Positions 10,731-22,198 of a stretch of 64,000 nucleotides of DNA are shown piece by piece. Each line of letters opens with the position of its first letter. The first letter of the stretch is position 1. Location: positions 41,272,049-41,336,048 of the forward strand of contig CM037788.1 of the NCBI GenBank assembly GCA_021229015.1. Direction: 5' to 3'. Under the pieces are notes generated by a model. That model searched no databases. It worked only from the letters and a program-made list of their open reading frames with translations, and was not told the origin of the DNA. A program made the translations under genes and the position numbers. Source of the DNA: Solen grandis. Its lineage: Eukaryota > Mollusca > Bivalvia > Adapedonta > Solenidae.

Positions 10731-11264
10731 GTAATCGCCTTAATTTGCTATTTTAATTAATTTCAAACGTAAATGAACCTGATTAACTGAGCGAAATATG
10801 CACGGAAAATATAACTTCATTTCTCTGTCTACAAAGTTATAAGGAAGAAGGATACCTTAAAACTGTGTGTATATCTAGGAAATATTTTTTTTTGCGTCAT
10901 GTAGACATATTCTTTCTCCGAAATTGTTGACAAATAAAGCATATAATCAAGAGTTTACGCTAATAATATATATGTATTATTTCATAATCACTATTAATTA
11001 TTAAACATAGAACTCTAGTTGATCTGCACATATGAAAGAAACGATTGAGTCCACAACAAATTTTGTATTGCTACTTATGATGTTATTTCGGCTACTTATG
11101 CTCAGAAGAGCGTTCAGAGGAGCTTTTGTCCAATGTTGCTTTCTTAAATTTCGATATGTTTGGAACTTCTTTCAGTATATTTCTACAATTTAAAACAACT
11201 CAGTTTGGCAGCTAAACATAGTTGTATTTTTTTATTTTTGTGATTAGTACGTTTATATTGCCAG
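9851..11264 (+). other. Gene A intron 1
   Basis: Intron of 1.4 kb with a 33-base poly-T run at 10694-10726. No coding exon is seen in it. Confidence 0.6.
10694..10726 (+). repeat. Poly-T tract
   Basis: An uninterrupted run of T. It could be the tail of a minus-strand retroposon, but no SINE body is recognisable next to it. Confidence 0.8.
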
Positions 11265-11901
11265 GTATCCTTGCAATGGCGATAACTACTTGTCTCTCAG
11301 TCACAATAAGTTCAGCTGAAACAACATCTACTGTTGAAACCCTGCCATCTAGCTTACCCGAGGACAACACTAATAAAACACACAACTGCAGTGTGTTTTG
11401 CAGGTGTCCAACATTCAACACCTCAACTACAACAGACTATCCGACAACACGTATGCTACGTCTGTGTAATTCGACTGATGAGTGTGGCTCTCTTGAAAAT
11501 GCCACCGTTGAGTGCAATAACAGTGCTGTTAATTGTTCGCAAATGGTAAATAACGTCACAGAAGTATGTAACATTACTACTGGTCTTTGCCAAAATGTTA
11601 CAGAAGATATAAATATAGGTTGCATTAATGAAACCAAATGCTCACAAACAAGAAACAATGCAACACTGGCCTGTAACGCAACTGCTGGTGCTTGTATGAA
11701 TGAGTCTGAAGTGAAAGTGACTCCAACAGACGGTGGAGTGAACTGTATTAATGATGCTTATCCGGGCGAAGAAGATGGTGTTGAACTCTGCAACACAACA
11801 AATGGACATTGTTTGTATGGATGTCAATCTGGTTATGCTAGACCTACATGCGAAATTACATGCGGAGAAAACTGTTCGGAATGTGTACATTTGGAAGAAA
11901 G
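11265..11901 (+). CDS. Gene A exon 2: end of signal peptide and Asn/Cys-rich ectodomain
   Basis: The exon opens after CCAG and completes a hydrophobic segment (GILAMAITTCLSVTISSA). It continues into a region with many N-x-S/T sites and repeated C-N-x-T-x-x-x-C pairs (for example LCNSTDEC and CNATAGAC), then GCQSGYARPTC. It enters in phase 1 and leaves in phase 2 at AAAG|GTGGGT. It is homologous to exon 2 of genes B and C. I do not recognise the N-terminal repeats as a named domain. Confidence 0.85.
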
Positions 11902-12140
11902 GTGGGTAATTGCTTTAAAATAAAGAAAACAAAACATAACCTCTAATTACACCTATAAATTTCGTTTCTGTACTTAGTATTTAGAACGACAATGTCTATG
12001 ACCGAATTACCATTGTTATTTTAACAATATTCGAATATCAGTTGAATACTGATTACAAATTATGTTGCTAGGGTACAACGTTATCATTATGATCATCATA
12101 ATCGCCTTTCTTCTTAATTTGAAATTATTTCTATATACAG

Positions 12141-12358
12141 CAACAAACCAATTTGCACACTGTGTGAATATCACTTCTATAGACGAAGCAACAGATGTGT
12201 ACCATGTCCAAAAAACTGTCTTCAAGGAACTGAATCTGAACCAACATGTCGGCGAGAGGACGGTGAATGTGTGTTTGGATGTCAGTCTGGATATTATGGA
12301 TCTCTTTGTAACCAGATATGCACATTATTTTGTGATCCGCACGAGTGTAACAGGCATG
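12141..12358 (+). CDS. Gene A exon 3: EGF-like module
   Basis: Follows a CTATATACAG acceptor and ends at CATG|GTAAGA. It encodes a Cys-rich module with the signature GCQSGYYGSLC, matching exon 3 of gene C (GCENGYYGALC). Phase 2 in, phase 1 out. Confidence 0.85.
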
Positions 12359-13799
12359 GTAAGAATCATTAAACTGTTTACTGATTTGAAGGAGGGACTC
12401 TTACATTAATCAAAGCGCTCAATGCTCTGAGAGACGGCAGCCGGATTAAAAGTAAAAAAGCTGTGATTCTTAATTATTGATACAATAGAGGCAAAAGCCA
12501 CATTACGAAAAAAAACTCCACACACTCTCCTGCAACTATAGTCGGTAGTAAGACAATCGAATACGCATTCTGTTTGTTACAAAACAGTGCGGAATTAGGG
12601 TCATGAACCTGACTGTATATACTTCAGAAGTAGGTCTTTCCCTAGAACCCGATTTATATACACCCTCTACTATTATTTAAGTGTAGAACTTGATAAGGTA
12701 CTTGATTTTTAGATACTTGAAGGTTTGTTTCTATTTCAAAGTTAAGAAATACTCTGGGAGAAACTAAACTCGCTTTCATGCAAAATTACGCGTGAACTAC
12801 TTTAGGTAAATTACAGACATTCAAAGCGCTACTTTTTTTTCTTTTTACAGGAGTAGATCTTCAAGTATGTAAAATGGGTTACTGTTCTGATTTATAAGTG
12901 TCACGGATATATTGTTCACGCTTAAAATGGATGTTTACAGAGCAAAATAACACGTTTACAAACAACAGCACATGAATAGCGGTTACGGTTATGAATAAAA
13001 GGTCTGCGTAATATATTCCATTCGTATTCGTAAGTGCAGACTCGCATTGCGTGGATCCGCCTAAGCGCGGAGAGGTACAGTTAAACTTGTCATGGAGAAT
13101 ATGCAAATTAGCAAGGTCAGCAATGCCTGGTAAGCGCTTCTAGCTACTAAAGACGGCAACCTGCCGTCTAAAAACTGACCACGTTGAGAAAAGATCTCCG
13201 GGAAGATATGAGCATATCATCACTTGGTGATGGATAATTGTTTTAAGGTTAGAAATTGGCCCTGTCCTTCCCACCACACATGACCTTTATTAACATCAGC
13301 TCAATAACAGATATTACGAAATAAGCAGTTCATCTCCTATCAATATCCAACTATCCTTTTTTTATCAAAACTAGCACTGTTCAAATGTACCAAAATTTAA
13401 TAGTCATTTGCTTGCTTGATTAGATGTAAACGTTACTATTACGGTATATCTGTCATTTTGGACTTTTTCTTCATAGGTTATATTATACGTAGTTGTGAGC
13501 TTGAAAGGCCAAAAGGATGCCTTTTAGCCAGTCATGTCAATGGGACTATACTTATTACTTTGATGAAGTTAAAAGAAATATCAGTTCATTTCTTTTCTTT
13601 TTTTATTTTCACGTTCTTATTTAATCAAAATGTCCAAAATTTGCACACGTACCTCTCTGCGATAACATGCCATAGTGATAGCGTCAAGTGATACGGCACC
13701 ACACCCAGACACAATTTCGTGAGTCCTGAAATAATCCTTATACGCTGGACGCTAACAAAGGACGAATATTGAGGTAATACCATTTGAAATATTTTGGTA

Positions 13800-13870
13800 A
13801 GTCGCGGTCGGAGATCGAACCCATGACTTTTCATCAGTAGAGCAAGTGTTTCACAACCGGACCCAATATG
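13800..13870 (-). repeat. tRNA-like SINE head, reversed
   Basis: On the minus strand the segment contains GGGTTCGATCTCCGACCGCGA, which resembles the B box and acceptor side of a tRNA-derived SINE head. No matching body was delimited. Confidence 0.4.
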
Positions 13871-13984
13871 TCTGACTGTTGTTATGTACAACTTAAAGTT
13901 AAAACAATCATATTTCAATGACGACAAACAGTTAACGTTAAAATAATATCGTTGCTCCTTCATTATCATGTCACAGTAGAAACT

Positions 13985-14190
13985 CTTAGTAACAGAAACC
14001 CTCACTGCGTGGGTTCGAATCCCGGCAGGGTTATTCGGATTTTCATGTGAGGAAGCCTTCCAGCTGGCTTGCAGTAAGTCGGTGGTTCTACCCGGATGCC
14101 TCCGTGCATTCGGGGTCTTCCTCCACCTGTAATTAGCTGGACGTCGCTATATGACTGAAATACTGTCGAAGCAACGGTAAACTCAAATAG
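13985..14190 (+). repeat. tRNA-derived SINE of mollusc type
   Basis: A B-box-like GGTTCGAATCC lies at 14012-14022. It is followed by a body with GAAGCCTTCCAGCTGGCTTG and GTCGGTGGTTCTACCC and an end resembling CGACGGTAAACTCAAAT. I recognise this body as a common bivalve SINE core. The 5' half of the tRNA head is decayed or truncated. Confidence 0.75.
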
Positions 14191-16077
14191 TCAAGTCTGG
14201 TAACAGAAAGGATAAAGACGTTATGTTTATCATATAAAATCTCCTAAAGTCTGAAATATACTGATGTATGAATTATCAGCATACAGTTGGGATTGTTTGT
14301 ACCGGTTGGAAAGATTTCCCTCTTTAAAATGACCAGTGTAACTTTCAAACATGCGATTGGTCCATCTTTGACGCTGGCAACTGATCCTGGTCGATATTTT
14401 GGTCCAACAACGCGGGAATGATGGTCATCGCTGTATTTTAATAACCAATTGTCGCCTTCTAGTTCAGTATCACAACCTAACCCCAATAAATGAACAAGAT
14501 TGAACTTAGATTGAACCTAATATATTAGTGTGCGAGGGTATTCTTAGTTATCTTTTCTATTTCTAATACCTCGACTTCCAGCTTAAAACAGCTATGGTAA
14601 AGTATATGTATTTATGATCGTATAATTCAAAACCCGACAGCAAAGTAACTAATTCAAAATTCGAATTCCTAGCATATAAATAATAATTGCATTTAATAAC
14701 TTACATACTGTAAAAAGCAAATCAAATTTAAAATTCAGAAATTTCGAAATTAAAAGAAAAAAGTTGAAGTGAAAGAAAGAAGTGAAGACAGAGCTAGCAA
14801 GTGAAGAATTAGTACATTGTGCTTGCAATTTAGGAGAGGACCTATAAATAGTATTAAGTGGTTTAGCAGAATATGCAGACGGAACCAATATTCCGGTTCC
14901 CATCTAACGCAAAGAGCGCAGAGGTACTTAAACAGGACTATTTTACGGCACAGTTGAAGGGTTTTCCCAAAGTTACCCTGCATATCTGCAACTTGTCAAA
15001 CTCTCTTCCACTTGAGACACACACAACTTCAGTGTCTTCAGTGCTATGATTTAATGTACATGTTGATTGGCATGATTTTGTGCTTATAAACCAACCTACA
15101 TGATTTCAATTATAACGAGAGAGAGTGCAGGAGAAATTATGTCGGTCATCATCCTTTATATAGTTAACATAAATTTAAATGTTCCAAAAATTTAATTTGT
15201 CTATACTAGAAAAAACAATAGTTTTAAATATACAATAACTTCACCATATTTATAAACGACTACTGGTATCCATTGAGTTGATTTTCTTTTCTTTATATTC
15301 ATTTTCAGTAAGTCTTTTCGCCCATAAATGCAACTTTAAACGTGTTATTAGTTTCAAAATATCTAAGAAAAAAAACAGACTTAAAATAATGAAGGCAAGA
15401 TTGCAACTGAGCATATGTTACAACAACAAATGGGTTTCGTATGTTGACTCCGCTACCTATCTATGTCACATGACTATTGTCAGGATAAGGCTACAAAATA
15501 CCTTATGCCTTATGGCAACGATATTTTTCTTGCTCTGTTACATATGACACTTTATAACATCTAAATAAAGGGCAGTTATAAGTAAAGATAACGTTTTGAG
15601 CGTCAGTTTTCCCCTTCCTCAAAGATATCAAAAATTATCAAATAGCTCAGATCATGTTAAAAATATTTATTTACATGTATCACCAAATATTTCATTTTTG
15701 TCCGGTTATGGTATTTGGTGGTTCGAGGTGCAACATCAATGAAGCTAGAGAAATTGTATAAAGATTGATTTTATCAATTTAAGAAGAAAAAGAACATGAT
15801 ACCTTTCACTTCAGGGCTTCTTCAAAGCTTTTAGCCAGCCTATACCAAAACTTGTATTTTCAATCATGTTTTATGATTTTGTGGGCGAAGAAAAATATTA
15901 TTCTTTAAATTAATTTCATTGGTTAGTTACTTTCTTTGTTCAAACATAAATCCAACTAAACAATATCCTAAACCATATCCTACTAAATGTTATACAATAA
16001 TGCGATCACATAGGTCTATGCTATGCTCTCTAATTTTAAATGCACAGATCAGCGTCATCATTTGTTGTAAATTACAG

Positions 16078-16747
16078 ATGGTTGCTGTTTAAGAGGTTGT
16101 CGAGAAGAACGTTACTGTGGATGTACATGTAATACGGTTTGTAGTTTTTGTCGCAATCAACTGTGCAGTTTAAACTGTTCATGTCTAGACGGATGTGTTG
16201 CTGGTTACTATGGTATTTCATGTGGTAATCGTTGCGGAGACAATTGTGTTAAAAGCGAAATAAAAGTTGTATCTGCATGTGACCAAACAAACGGCCGTTG
16301 TTTAAAGGGTTGTATTGAAAATAAGTGGTGGGGTGACACTTGTGAAAACAGTTGCTCATCCGAGTGTAAAAATGGAACCTGCATAATGGAAAACGGAACA
16401 TGCACCGATGGGTGCACTTCAGCAAACTGGTTCAGTCATGATTGTTCAGAGCGATGCAATGAACATTGTGTGGACAATCTTTGCCTCCAGTCTACTGGTG
16501 ACTGTATTCGGGGATGTGAGGAGGGCTGGTATGGACAGAATTGTTCCAGAAAATGCAACGAGAACTGTTTTAATGAAACGTGTGAGAGGGAAACTGGAAC
16601 GTGTATTTATGGATGTAAAGATGGCTTCTATGGTAACAACTGCGGTCATGTTGTAACGAACACTGTAAGATATAACCTGTGAATTCGTTAGTGGTAACTG
16701 TACCAATGGATGTGTTGCGGGCTGGATACCTCCGCGGTGTGAAGACC
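16078..16747 (+). CDS. Gene A exon 4: MEGF-type repeats, frame disrupted
   Basis: Encodes about six Cys-rich MEGF-like modules (for example GCEEGWYGQNC and GCKDGFYGNNC). The frame is open from the acceptor to TGA 16680-16682. Between 16641 and 16680 the homology to gene C passes through all three frames: GFYGNNCGH, then CNEHCKI, then TCEFVSGNC. The last part runs in a good frame to the donor at CCTCCGCGGTGTGAAGACC|GTGAG. Length is 670 nt against 666 in gene C. Two missing bases would make it 672 and restore the shared phase. Confidence 0.8.
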
Positions 16748-16795
16748 GTGAGTTTGAGTTCCTTTGCATTATCATCATCACCATAATCATTTATA

Positions 16796-16826
16796 AGGAC
16801 TTTCTGCCTACAGGCAGATAGTCCTA
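16796..16826. mobile_element. Hairpin terminus of a dispersed repeat
   Basis: AGGACT-T-TCTGCCT and AGGCAGA-T-AGTCCT form a near-perfect hairpin, followed by a TTC/TTA-rich stretch. The roughly 1 kb downstream (to about 17900) has recurring phrases such as 'cttatatctcaaaaa', also seen at 24700-25250. This looks like a non-autonomous element with a terminal hairpin (Helentron-like); its far end was not defined. Confidence 0.5.
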
Positions 16827-17943
16827 TTGGGTTTGTACTGTTTTTTTTTTATTCTTCTTCTTATTATTCTTTTTTTTTCTTCCTCTTATATTTGTGTTAA
16901 TTTCGATGTATTGCTAATGGCCCAGAACAATGAAAATTGTATGGCCTATATTTCAAACCATGAGCTTTCGGATGCAATGTGTCATATAACGTTCGATTTG
17001 ACGTCAGGTGATAAAGTTTGTATGCGGTCTACAGCCTTTACTTCTCAACCGATTTTCATCAAAATTTCACAGAATGTGTATGTTAGGCTCTAGTTGTGCA
17101 TCCCGGTGTCCGTTTTTCAAAATTCGAAAAGGCAATGGTTCTATGGCGAATCCAAGATTTTGACTGAAAATGCAGTATTAGTTTCTATGGAGCCATGTCA
17201 CTTCCGTTTCCGGAAAATCCCAAAGGTCATGGTCATATATCAATTATCGGGTTTTTCTTTGTCCTTAAATATCTCAAAAACGGTAAATATTCTTTCGAGA
17301 CACTATGCATATAATTTGTAGACTTTAGAAAGACCTTTCAGATGATATTTAGTTTTTGATGATCGGGGTTGAATCGGTTTAGTAATGGCGGGAAAACAAA
17401 AATTTGGTAACCCTCAGTGTGTTTAACAGTTTATATCTCGAAAACCTTTGATTTTCGAAAATATGATGATGAATATTATTTTTAGAGCAAAGTTTGGCCA
17501 TTCTATAGATGCTTAAAATTTAACGATTGACCTAAGATTCATTGAGTTATGGAAAGAAAAAAGAAGTTCGTGCATATAGCTTTGGTGATTTTTGCAGTTT
17601 TCTCAAGGTTAAGAGCTTGTATCTCAAAAAGTATTGAAAATATTCATATACATAAAGCATGTAAAATAAAGAGAATTTAAACATATAGCATTGCAGCTAT
17701 TTTGCCGTTATGTCAAAGTTTTACGGCTTATATCTTAAAAATCAGAAATAGAAATTAACTTTAAAGCTTACAATTGTAAGAATTTTCAGAAAATATTCTA
17801 CTTTCGCTTTCACCTTAATTGAAGCATTTTCGGAAAATGTAAGTTTACAGATATGTATTAGTCATATAAATTGCAAAATAAACTTTAACTATTATCGTAT
17901 TGATTTTACTAGCTAAACAAGTGTTGACAATAACTTAATGGTG

Positions 17944-19058
17944 TGTCAAATCATTTTATTTACGTAACTTTTACATATTAGTTGCAGCATTGCATTACCA
18001 ATAATCCTTTTGACACATGTCATTCAGTTCGTTTTTGAAACATTGCAATTTCCCGACTTTATTGTTGCATCATTTGATAAATGTTGTACAAGCTATATTC
18101 CAAATTTATGATAAATGATAAGCTATGTGAAAATATATGTAATAGTACAATGTATTTAATTGCCAGCTTGAGATACCATGAGCGTGTATAAGTGTAGACG
18201 TTTGAAACAAAATGATCAACACATGTCATCCGTTCAAGACGCTGCAAGCTTATTTGTCTGTTAGCTAAAAGGGCCAAATGGAGGAACTTTGTGTAATACA
18301 GTCGTCTCGACCGAATGTACGAGCGTTATTGAAATTTAACTAACGAAGCTACACGCGTCGACGATTCTATTGAATGGTAGCATTTACGATTTTATTGCCG
18401 AGACTGTATACTAAAATAAAGAAAAGAATTTTGATATGCAGAATTAAGAGGTTTAAGTTTAATTGCTTATATTTTGAAAACCTATAAAACTAGACCCAAT
18501 GTCAAATCATTTTATCTACGTTACTTATACATATCAGTTGCAGCATTGCGTTACCAATAATCCTTTGAGCATTTTGACACATGTCATTTAGACGTTGGTG
18601 AAACATTGCAATTTCCCAACATTATTGTTGCATCAATCGATAAATTTTGTACAAGCTATATTCCAAATTTATGATAAATGATAAGCTATGTGAAAATATA
18701 TGTTACAGTACAATGCATTTAATTGCCAGCTTGAGATAACATTAGCGTGTATACGTGTAGACGTTTGTAACAAAATGATCAACACATGTCATCCGTTCAA
18801 GACGCTGCAAGCTTATTTGTCTGTTAGCTAAAAGGGCCAAATGGAGGAACTTTGTGTAATACAGTCGTCTCGACCGTATATACGAGCGTTATTGAAATTT
18901 AACTTACGAGGCTACAAGGGTCGACGATTCTATTGAATGGTAGCATTTACGATTTTGTTGCCGCGGCTGTACACTAAAATAAAAAAAAAAGAATTTTGAT
19001 ATGCAGAATTAAGAGGTTTAAGTTTAATTGCTTTTATTTTAAAACCTATAAGACCCAA
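17944..19058 (+). repeat. Tandem segmental duplication, 556-bp period
   Basis: Copy 1 runs 17944-18499 and copy 2 18500-19058. They match over nearly all their length, with small indels (for example GAGCATT present only in copy 2). It lies inside intron 4 of gene A and shows no coding. Confidence 0.88.
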
Positions 19059-19952
19059 ATATGCTACAGTTGAATTGTAGGGATTTCAGGACATTTATTT
19101 TGGTATCTAGAATAATAAAATTGGTCAAGTTATAAGAAAGTGATATCAAAATAAAGATTTATTTATTTATTTTTGCCATATGGTTTATTTTACAAAGTTC
19201 ATGCATGAGAAGTCCATACGAAAAAAAAAGTAAAAGGTAGGGAACTTAATATATATTCTTTCTAACGGTATTAATCTTTACATTTGACAATGTTAGCAGA
19301 AAGTCCTATCATTCGTATCAACGAATGAAATCTAGTTTAACATTGGTTTAATGCTATCTATGTGGGGTATATCTAAATGAACGGTAAGCGTGAGTGTTTT
19401 GCCTATTCGAAAAGTATTTTCTTTAATTTTCGGATTGATGACTTACATGTTTTCTTCACGCGCACTTATTGCTGCCATGAATCCCTTATATCCCCTGTTA
19501 TTTTTAATAGCGTTTTCATATACAGACAGACTTGAGACTTTTAATTTAAGCAACGCTTTACTTCTTTGCACATTTACGATGATGACAAAGACAAGCATGT
19601 ACTGAAATGGAAACATAGCAAAAATTTCTTTGAAATCAATTTCCAATGGTCGTTTTTATAGAATCCATACGTATAATTAAGTTTATTGTGTAAATCGTGA
19701 ATCAATTGTAATAAAAAGTTTAACATACTCTCACCAGTTCATGTAACGCACCTAACATAATATGCATGTGTTATGTCATCAAACTATATGTAGTATATAT
19801 ATTCATTTTGAAAAAAAAAGGGAAAGGAAGTAAAATATATACACTGTATACGCGTATATTTTGACCTGTCAAGTACTATTTTGATAGCGCCAAAAGCATT
19901 GCATATACATTTCTTTCTTGAATAGTAGTACTGTCTTAAAGTACCGTTTCAG

Positions 19953-20070
19953 CAATTCCACTAACTACCGTGACGTCCTCGTCCAATCTGGGGGTAAATA
20001 TCGGTATTGGAATAGGATCCCTTGTAGCCATTGGTGTTACACTGGCTGTAATGTGTGGAAATCGCCGACG
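19953..20070 (+). CDS. Gene A exon 5: transmembrane helix
   Basis: Encodes an extracellular stalk, the membrane span NIGIGIGSLVAIGVTLAVMC, and a GNRRR stop-transfer start. 118 nt as in gene C, with the same phases. The acceptor is CCGTTTCAG and the donor CGACG|GTGAGT. Confidence 0.85.
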
Positions 20071-20328
20071 GTGAGTGAAATGTGGAATGCTTATGACATG
20101 TAAAGTTTCAGATCCCATTTACTTCGATATTCAAGCAAGATGATGAGCTTATATGTGTATTCTTGTAAACGTAAATGTGATATTTTTATTATGAGCATAC
20201 CTCATAAAGTTTATCTATGCATTTATGAATTTTCAAACAAAATTTTCATTTTTTGTTATTCATTTTTAAACTATTTAAGACTTTAAATCAGAAATGAGTT
20301 AACGATTTAAATGCGCCTGTCTTTTCAG

Positions 20329-20414
20329 ACGACGGTATAGTTTGAGACAAGGTTCACGTATCTTTGATCGGGCTAGCAGAATAATTTCTGGCGATTTCTC
20401 AAGAAAGCAAGAAC
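20329..20414 (+). CDS. Gene A exon 6: basic juxtamembrane segment
   Basis: 86 nt encoding an Arg-rich segment with FDRASRIISGDFSRKQE, homologous to FVDRATKIFSGDFSRTLE in gene C. Good CTTTTCAG acceptor and GTAAGC donor. Confidence 0.85.
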
Positions 20415-20944
20415 GTAAGCACGTGTGTTGAACTATTTTGGATCTTAAAATATACAACATAAAATATTTGGCTAATTCTTACATGAGACGTGGGTAAATC
20501 TTTCATTGGTAATGGAATGATACATGTACATACTTTTGCTATATTCGAATTAGGTCAATATATGAAGTGGATAGTTTAAGGGAATACATATAAATATATC
20601 GTCAAAAACAAAACATCGCACCGCTTGATCTTGGTCAAAAATGGCTGTAACTTCACGAAATCACATGATTGTATGTATAATACATAAAACTGGTGTTATA
20701 TGAGAAAATACATTTTTATCATTATTATTCTGTTCTTATTGTGATATTTATTCTACCACGATAAAAATATGATATAAAATATATAAGGTTTGTGTGTGCC
20801 TTATTTTCCGATATATGCACGCTTCAAAAAAAACGTACATGCATATTACGTATATGACGTCATATGAGTTTTATAGTTCTGTAGTAAATAATAGTAAAAG
20901 AAATCGACACATTTACATCACTTTTGAAACTTCGCAGTGTAGTT

Positions 20945-21147
20945 AATGTTTAAGAATGGAAAGAAAGTTTCATTTGTCATGCTATATCGCAGATTAATGC
21001 ACGGTTGCGTTCAGATGCTTTGTATTTAATCATTTAGGACTACCGCCTTCGAGATTAGATTACTGTGCATCTGATCTTAACACCGTGCATTATTCTGTGA
21101 TATAGCACCCAAACGAAACACTATTTTCCAACTTAAAAATAAGACCA
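20945..21147. repeat. Palindromic MITE-like inverted repeat
   Basis: Arms at about 20945-21016 and 21073-21147 are inverted copies with mismatches. Both contain GCTATATC.CAGA..AATGCACGG and end in a GTTTC/GAAAC block. It lies in intron 6 of gene A. No clear target duplication was found. Confidence 0.6.
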
Positions 21148-21383
21148 GGCAGCACAATTAATTCAATATAATCCTATCAATCACAAGAAATTATGTTACA
21201 GTCATTGAAATCCATGATTTCCTATATTTGTACAGGTATTCAGATAATGATATCATTATCATGTATCTGATTGAATATGCAAAACAATAATAGGATCATG
21301 CCAATCATATCACGAGAGAAATAAACTTAAACTTAAAATATTCTGGTATAAACCAAGTTGCAACTCACTTCTTTATATTTTAG

Positions 21384-21511
21384 GCGTTAGTGAAATATCT
21401 CCATACGGCCAGATCCCATTTCAAATAGTTCCGACAACAAGAATTCCTGTAGCTGACATATTTGACGCAGTTATGAAAATAACACTAGATGAACTGATCG
21501 AAGAATTTGGC
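21384..21511 (+). CDS. Gene A exon 7: membrane-proximal cytoplasmic segment
   Basis: 128 nt, the same length as in gene C, encoding EISPYGQIPFQIVPTTR and then IPVADIFDAVMKITLDELIEE. This precedes the first PTP domain in gene C. It ends at GAATTTGGC|GTAAGT. It is the last recognised exon of gene A before the gap. Confidence 0.85.
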
Positions 21512-21800
21512 GTAAGTTAAACAGTAAATGCCGGCGCGTAAGTCGTACAGGCTATGAAATAATCCTTTTTAAGTGTGGGGCTGATGAATGTATATCTATT
21601 TTTAACAGTTTTAATTGTACCAGAATTTTACCATTCTTGCGTATAATCTAATCGTCAGGCAAATAGAGACACGTTTAAGACACATGTGAATATAGATTCA
21701 CTATATGCAGCACAAGGATTCTATTGACATTTCTGAAGTCTAAAAGTCTGAAACCAATGTTTTCTTTTAACATTTACAGTTATTAAGAATTATTTTTATA
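21512..21800 (+). other. Sequence between gene A exon 7 and the gap
   Basis: 289 bases without any recognisable PTP exon. In gene C the corresponding intron is over 2 kb, so absence of the next exon here is not informative. Confidence 0.6.
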
Positions 21801-21900
21801 NNNNNNNNNNNNNNNNNNNNNNNNNNNNNNNNNNNNNNNNNNNNNNNNNNNNNNNNNNNNNNNNNNNNNNNNNNNNNNNNNNNNNNNNNNNNNNNNNNNN
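21801..21900. other. Assembly gap (100 N)
   Basis: Exactly 100 N, the conventional size for a gap of unknown length. It cuts exon 2 of gene B and separates two receptor paralogues that converge on it. Confidence 0.99.
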
Positions 21901-22198
21901 CTGTTTACATTGTGTGAACAACTATCAGTATCGTCATTGCATTCAGCAGTAGAATTTGCAACGGAGACACAGTCATCAGTCGAATTACACAGACGTGACA
22001 ATGAAATCGCCGGAACGTCTGTGGTTCTAGATACGTTGAATGTTGGACATTTGCAAAAAGCGCTACAGTTGTATGGGGATTCACTGCTGTCCTCAATTAA
22101 GTTGGTTACCGAGATTAAAATAGGTGATGTTGTTACAGATGTCTCGGCTGAGATCGTTGAACTGATCAGAGAACTTGTTAAAACCATTGCAAGGAAAC
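21901..22198 (-). CDS. Gene B exon 2, cut by the gap
   Basis: Encodes the end of the signal peptide and the start of the Asn/Cys-rich ectodomain. The frame stays open to the Ns. The acceptor CATATTGCCAG matches that of gene A. Confidence 0.82.

Larger units (their letters stand above)
12359..16077 (+). other. Gene A intron 3
   Basis: Intron of 3.7 kb. It holds a SINE at about 13985-14190 and a reversed tRNA-like head at 13800-13870. The rest is AT-rich sequence without a convincing exon. Confidence 0.6.
9805..21511 (+). pseudogene. Gene A: EGF-repeat receptor tyrosine phosphatase paralogue, 3' part missing and with frameshifts
   Basis: Seven exons are recognisable by homology and phase match to gene C: 9805-9850, 11265-11901, 12141-12358, 16078-16747, 19953-20070, 20329-20414 and 21384-21511. 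They encode a signal peptide, an Asn/Cys-rich N-terminal region, MEGF-like modules, one transmembrane helix and the cytoplasmic juxtamembrane segment. The last three exons are 118, 86 and 128 nt, exactly as in gene C. The fourth exon has two apparent 1-nt deletions that end the frame at TGA 16680-16682. No phosphatase exon is found before the scaffold gap 290 bases downstream. It may be a pseudogene, or a real gene harmed by sequencing errors and the gap. Confidence 0.75.

Noticed and set aside
11222..11264. Upstream extension of the gene A exon 2 frame
   Set aside because: It lies before a good CCAG acceptor, the phase matches exon 1, and the homologous exons of B and C start at the same point.
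12850..12863. 14-nt exon in gene A intron 3
   Set aside because: It has an acceptor and a GTATGT donor, but it would disrupt the phase shared with gene C, where exon 3 joins exon 4 directly.
14000..14030. Functional tRNA gene
   Set aside because: Only a B-box-like segment is present, joined to a SINE body; no cloverleaf can be drawn.
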